From: Sthenelais limicola
Lineage: Eukaryota; Annelida; Polychaeta; Phyllodocida; Sigalionidae
Reading direction: 5' to 3'
Length of the DNA: 64,000 nt
Assembly: GCA_942159475.1 (NCBI GenBank)
Contig: OW804095.1
Location: forward strand, 147,602,314 to 147,666,313
Below the pieces are notes generated by a model. That model did not search any database. It saw only the letters and a program-made list of their open reading frames with translations, and was not told the DNA's origin. Both the position numbers and the translations under genes were made by a program. This document shows positions 63,136 through 64,000 of this stretch, one piece after another (within the stretch, counting starts at the first letter, position 1; every line of letters starts with the position of its first letter).

Positions 63136-64000
63136 CTGCAACATAGAATAGCACAACTTTTATTTTATTATTTTTATTTTTTCCTCACTTTCATTTATCA
63201 TTTGTACTATAAAACACAAGTACCTGCATCGATGCACAAATTAGGGAATGACTGAATGTACAAGAAGGAAATGATGTACCCTTAAATATCTTATATTAAA
63301 GAGATAAACCACTGTCATATGCACTACTGCAGGCGGGAGTTCAAGGAACTAATGCATGAAAAATAAGGAGTTACAATAATTTTTTCAAACTTTGTCTTGA
63401 GAAAGAACATGGTTGGGGGATAACAAAAACACAACTTTTTATAAATCTTTAAAACTTTAAACACTTTTCATCAGCATCATCAATTAACTAATGTGTACAG
63501 TCTGTAGTAGAAAGCCTTAATATTCCCATTAACACTTTTAGCCTTAGTCTTAGTCTTGTGGTTAAGCTTATCGTTGTATGCGGGGAACTGCAACGCTCGA
63601 GGAATGTGGCTTTCTGGACAGGACTGTATATGTATAGATAGCACAAAGATATGTAAACACCCTAGCAATTATAACTTCAACATTCTATCGTATATTAGTG
63701 AAGAGCCTTAATGATTAAGGGCATGACGCAAAATGCAGTTCTTGAAATTGAGAGAGCTACGATGTAAAAATGCCTATAAAGATTCTTTTTAAAAATACTG
63801 GATTTCTGAATGATGTGTGTCCACGCCTCTAGGGGCACCAAGTAGCCTTAGTGCAGCCAGTGCGCCTAGTCATGCAAATCCCCTATTGGACTCAATTTTT
63901 CCTCATGCATATAAGCTCCCTTTTATATGTAGGATTCTTGCAATCTCCACCATACCCTATGGGTAACAACACACCGCATGTTCACTACACATATATGGGT
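63136..64000. other. ZGRF1 intron upstream of exon a
   Basis: No exon recognised. Contains the partial TTAA MITE at 63296-63432 and, near 63873, ATGCAAATCCCCTA, the right end of the 11954-type MITE. Confidence 0.5.
63296..63432. mobile_element. Partial copy of the TTAA MITE
   Basis: About 137 bp nearly identical to the left part of 60706-61165, then the match stops. Confidence 0.75.

Overview
The window looks like nuclear DNA from an animal, probably an invertebrate. It has GT-AG introns, a helicase gene split into small exons, LTR and non-LTR retrotransposons, MITEs and long tandem arrays. The repeat style (foldback hairpins, an F-type-env Gypsy family) made me think of a lophotrochozoan such as a mollusc, but that is a weak guess and nothing here fixes the phylum.

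The backbone is one host gene on the minus strand. I recognise it as the C-terminal SF1 helicase part of ZGRF1. Fourteen coding exons can be followed from 63135 down to a stop at 9447. Phases join without a break and give 1701 nt (566 codons plus stop), spread over about 53.7 kb. Every intron is GT-AG. Upstream exons lie beyond the window. Nearly everything else sits in its introns or just 3' of it.

Layout. 1-7283: the 3' part of an env-bearing Ty3/Gypsy element (gag end, pol, env, 3' LTR), + strand. 7284-9446: quiet spacer. 9447-16181: the last five exons, with small MITEs, GA tracts and a 15-bp minisatellite. 16182-31441: a 15-kb intron with a 28-bp minisatellite, a pair of inverted ~1-kb repeats and, between them, a minus-strand non-LTR retrotransposon with four overlapping ORFs, then a 29-bp minisatellite. 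31571-41588: an intron holding a complete second provirus of the same Gypsy family (31710-41013) whose two 580-bp LTRs appear identical, so it is very young. 41673-48752: introns with MITEs and a possible nested + strand transcript. 48802-56500: an intron largely built of a ~46-bp satellite, itself interrupted by a 2.8-kb TIR element. 56588-64000: further exons, MITEs, CT-rich repeats and a small insertion carrying a hammerhead-like core.

The two most unusual things are both in the non-LTR element. Its first ORF carries a NADAR (YbiA-like) domain after an ordinary LINE ORF1 RNA-binding region. It is followed by an SGNH-hydrolase ORF, an unidentified 292-codon ORF and the endonuclease/RT ORF, all joined by stop/start overlaps. 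The unidentified ORF contains three copies (plus a degenerate fourth) of a small hairpin whose outer stem changes sequence from copy to copy while keeping its pairing.
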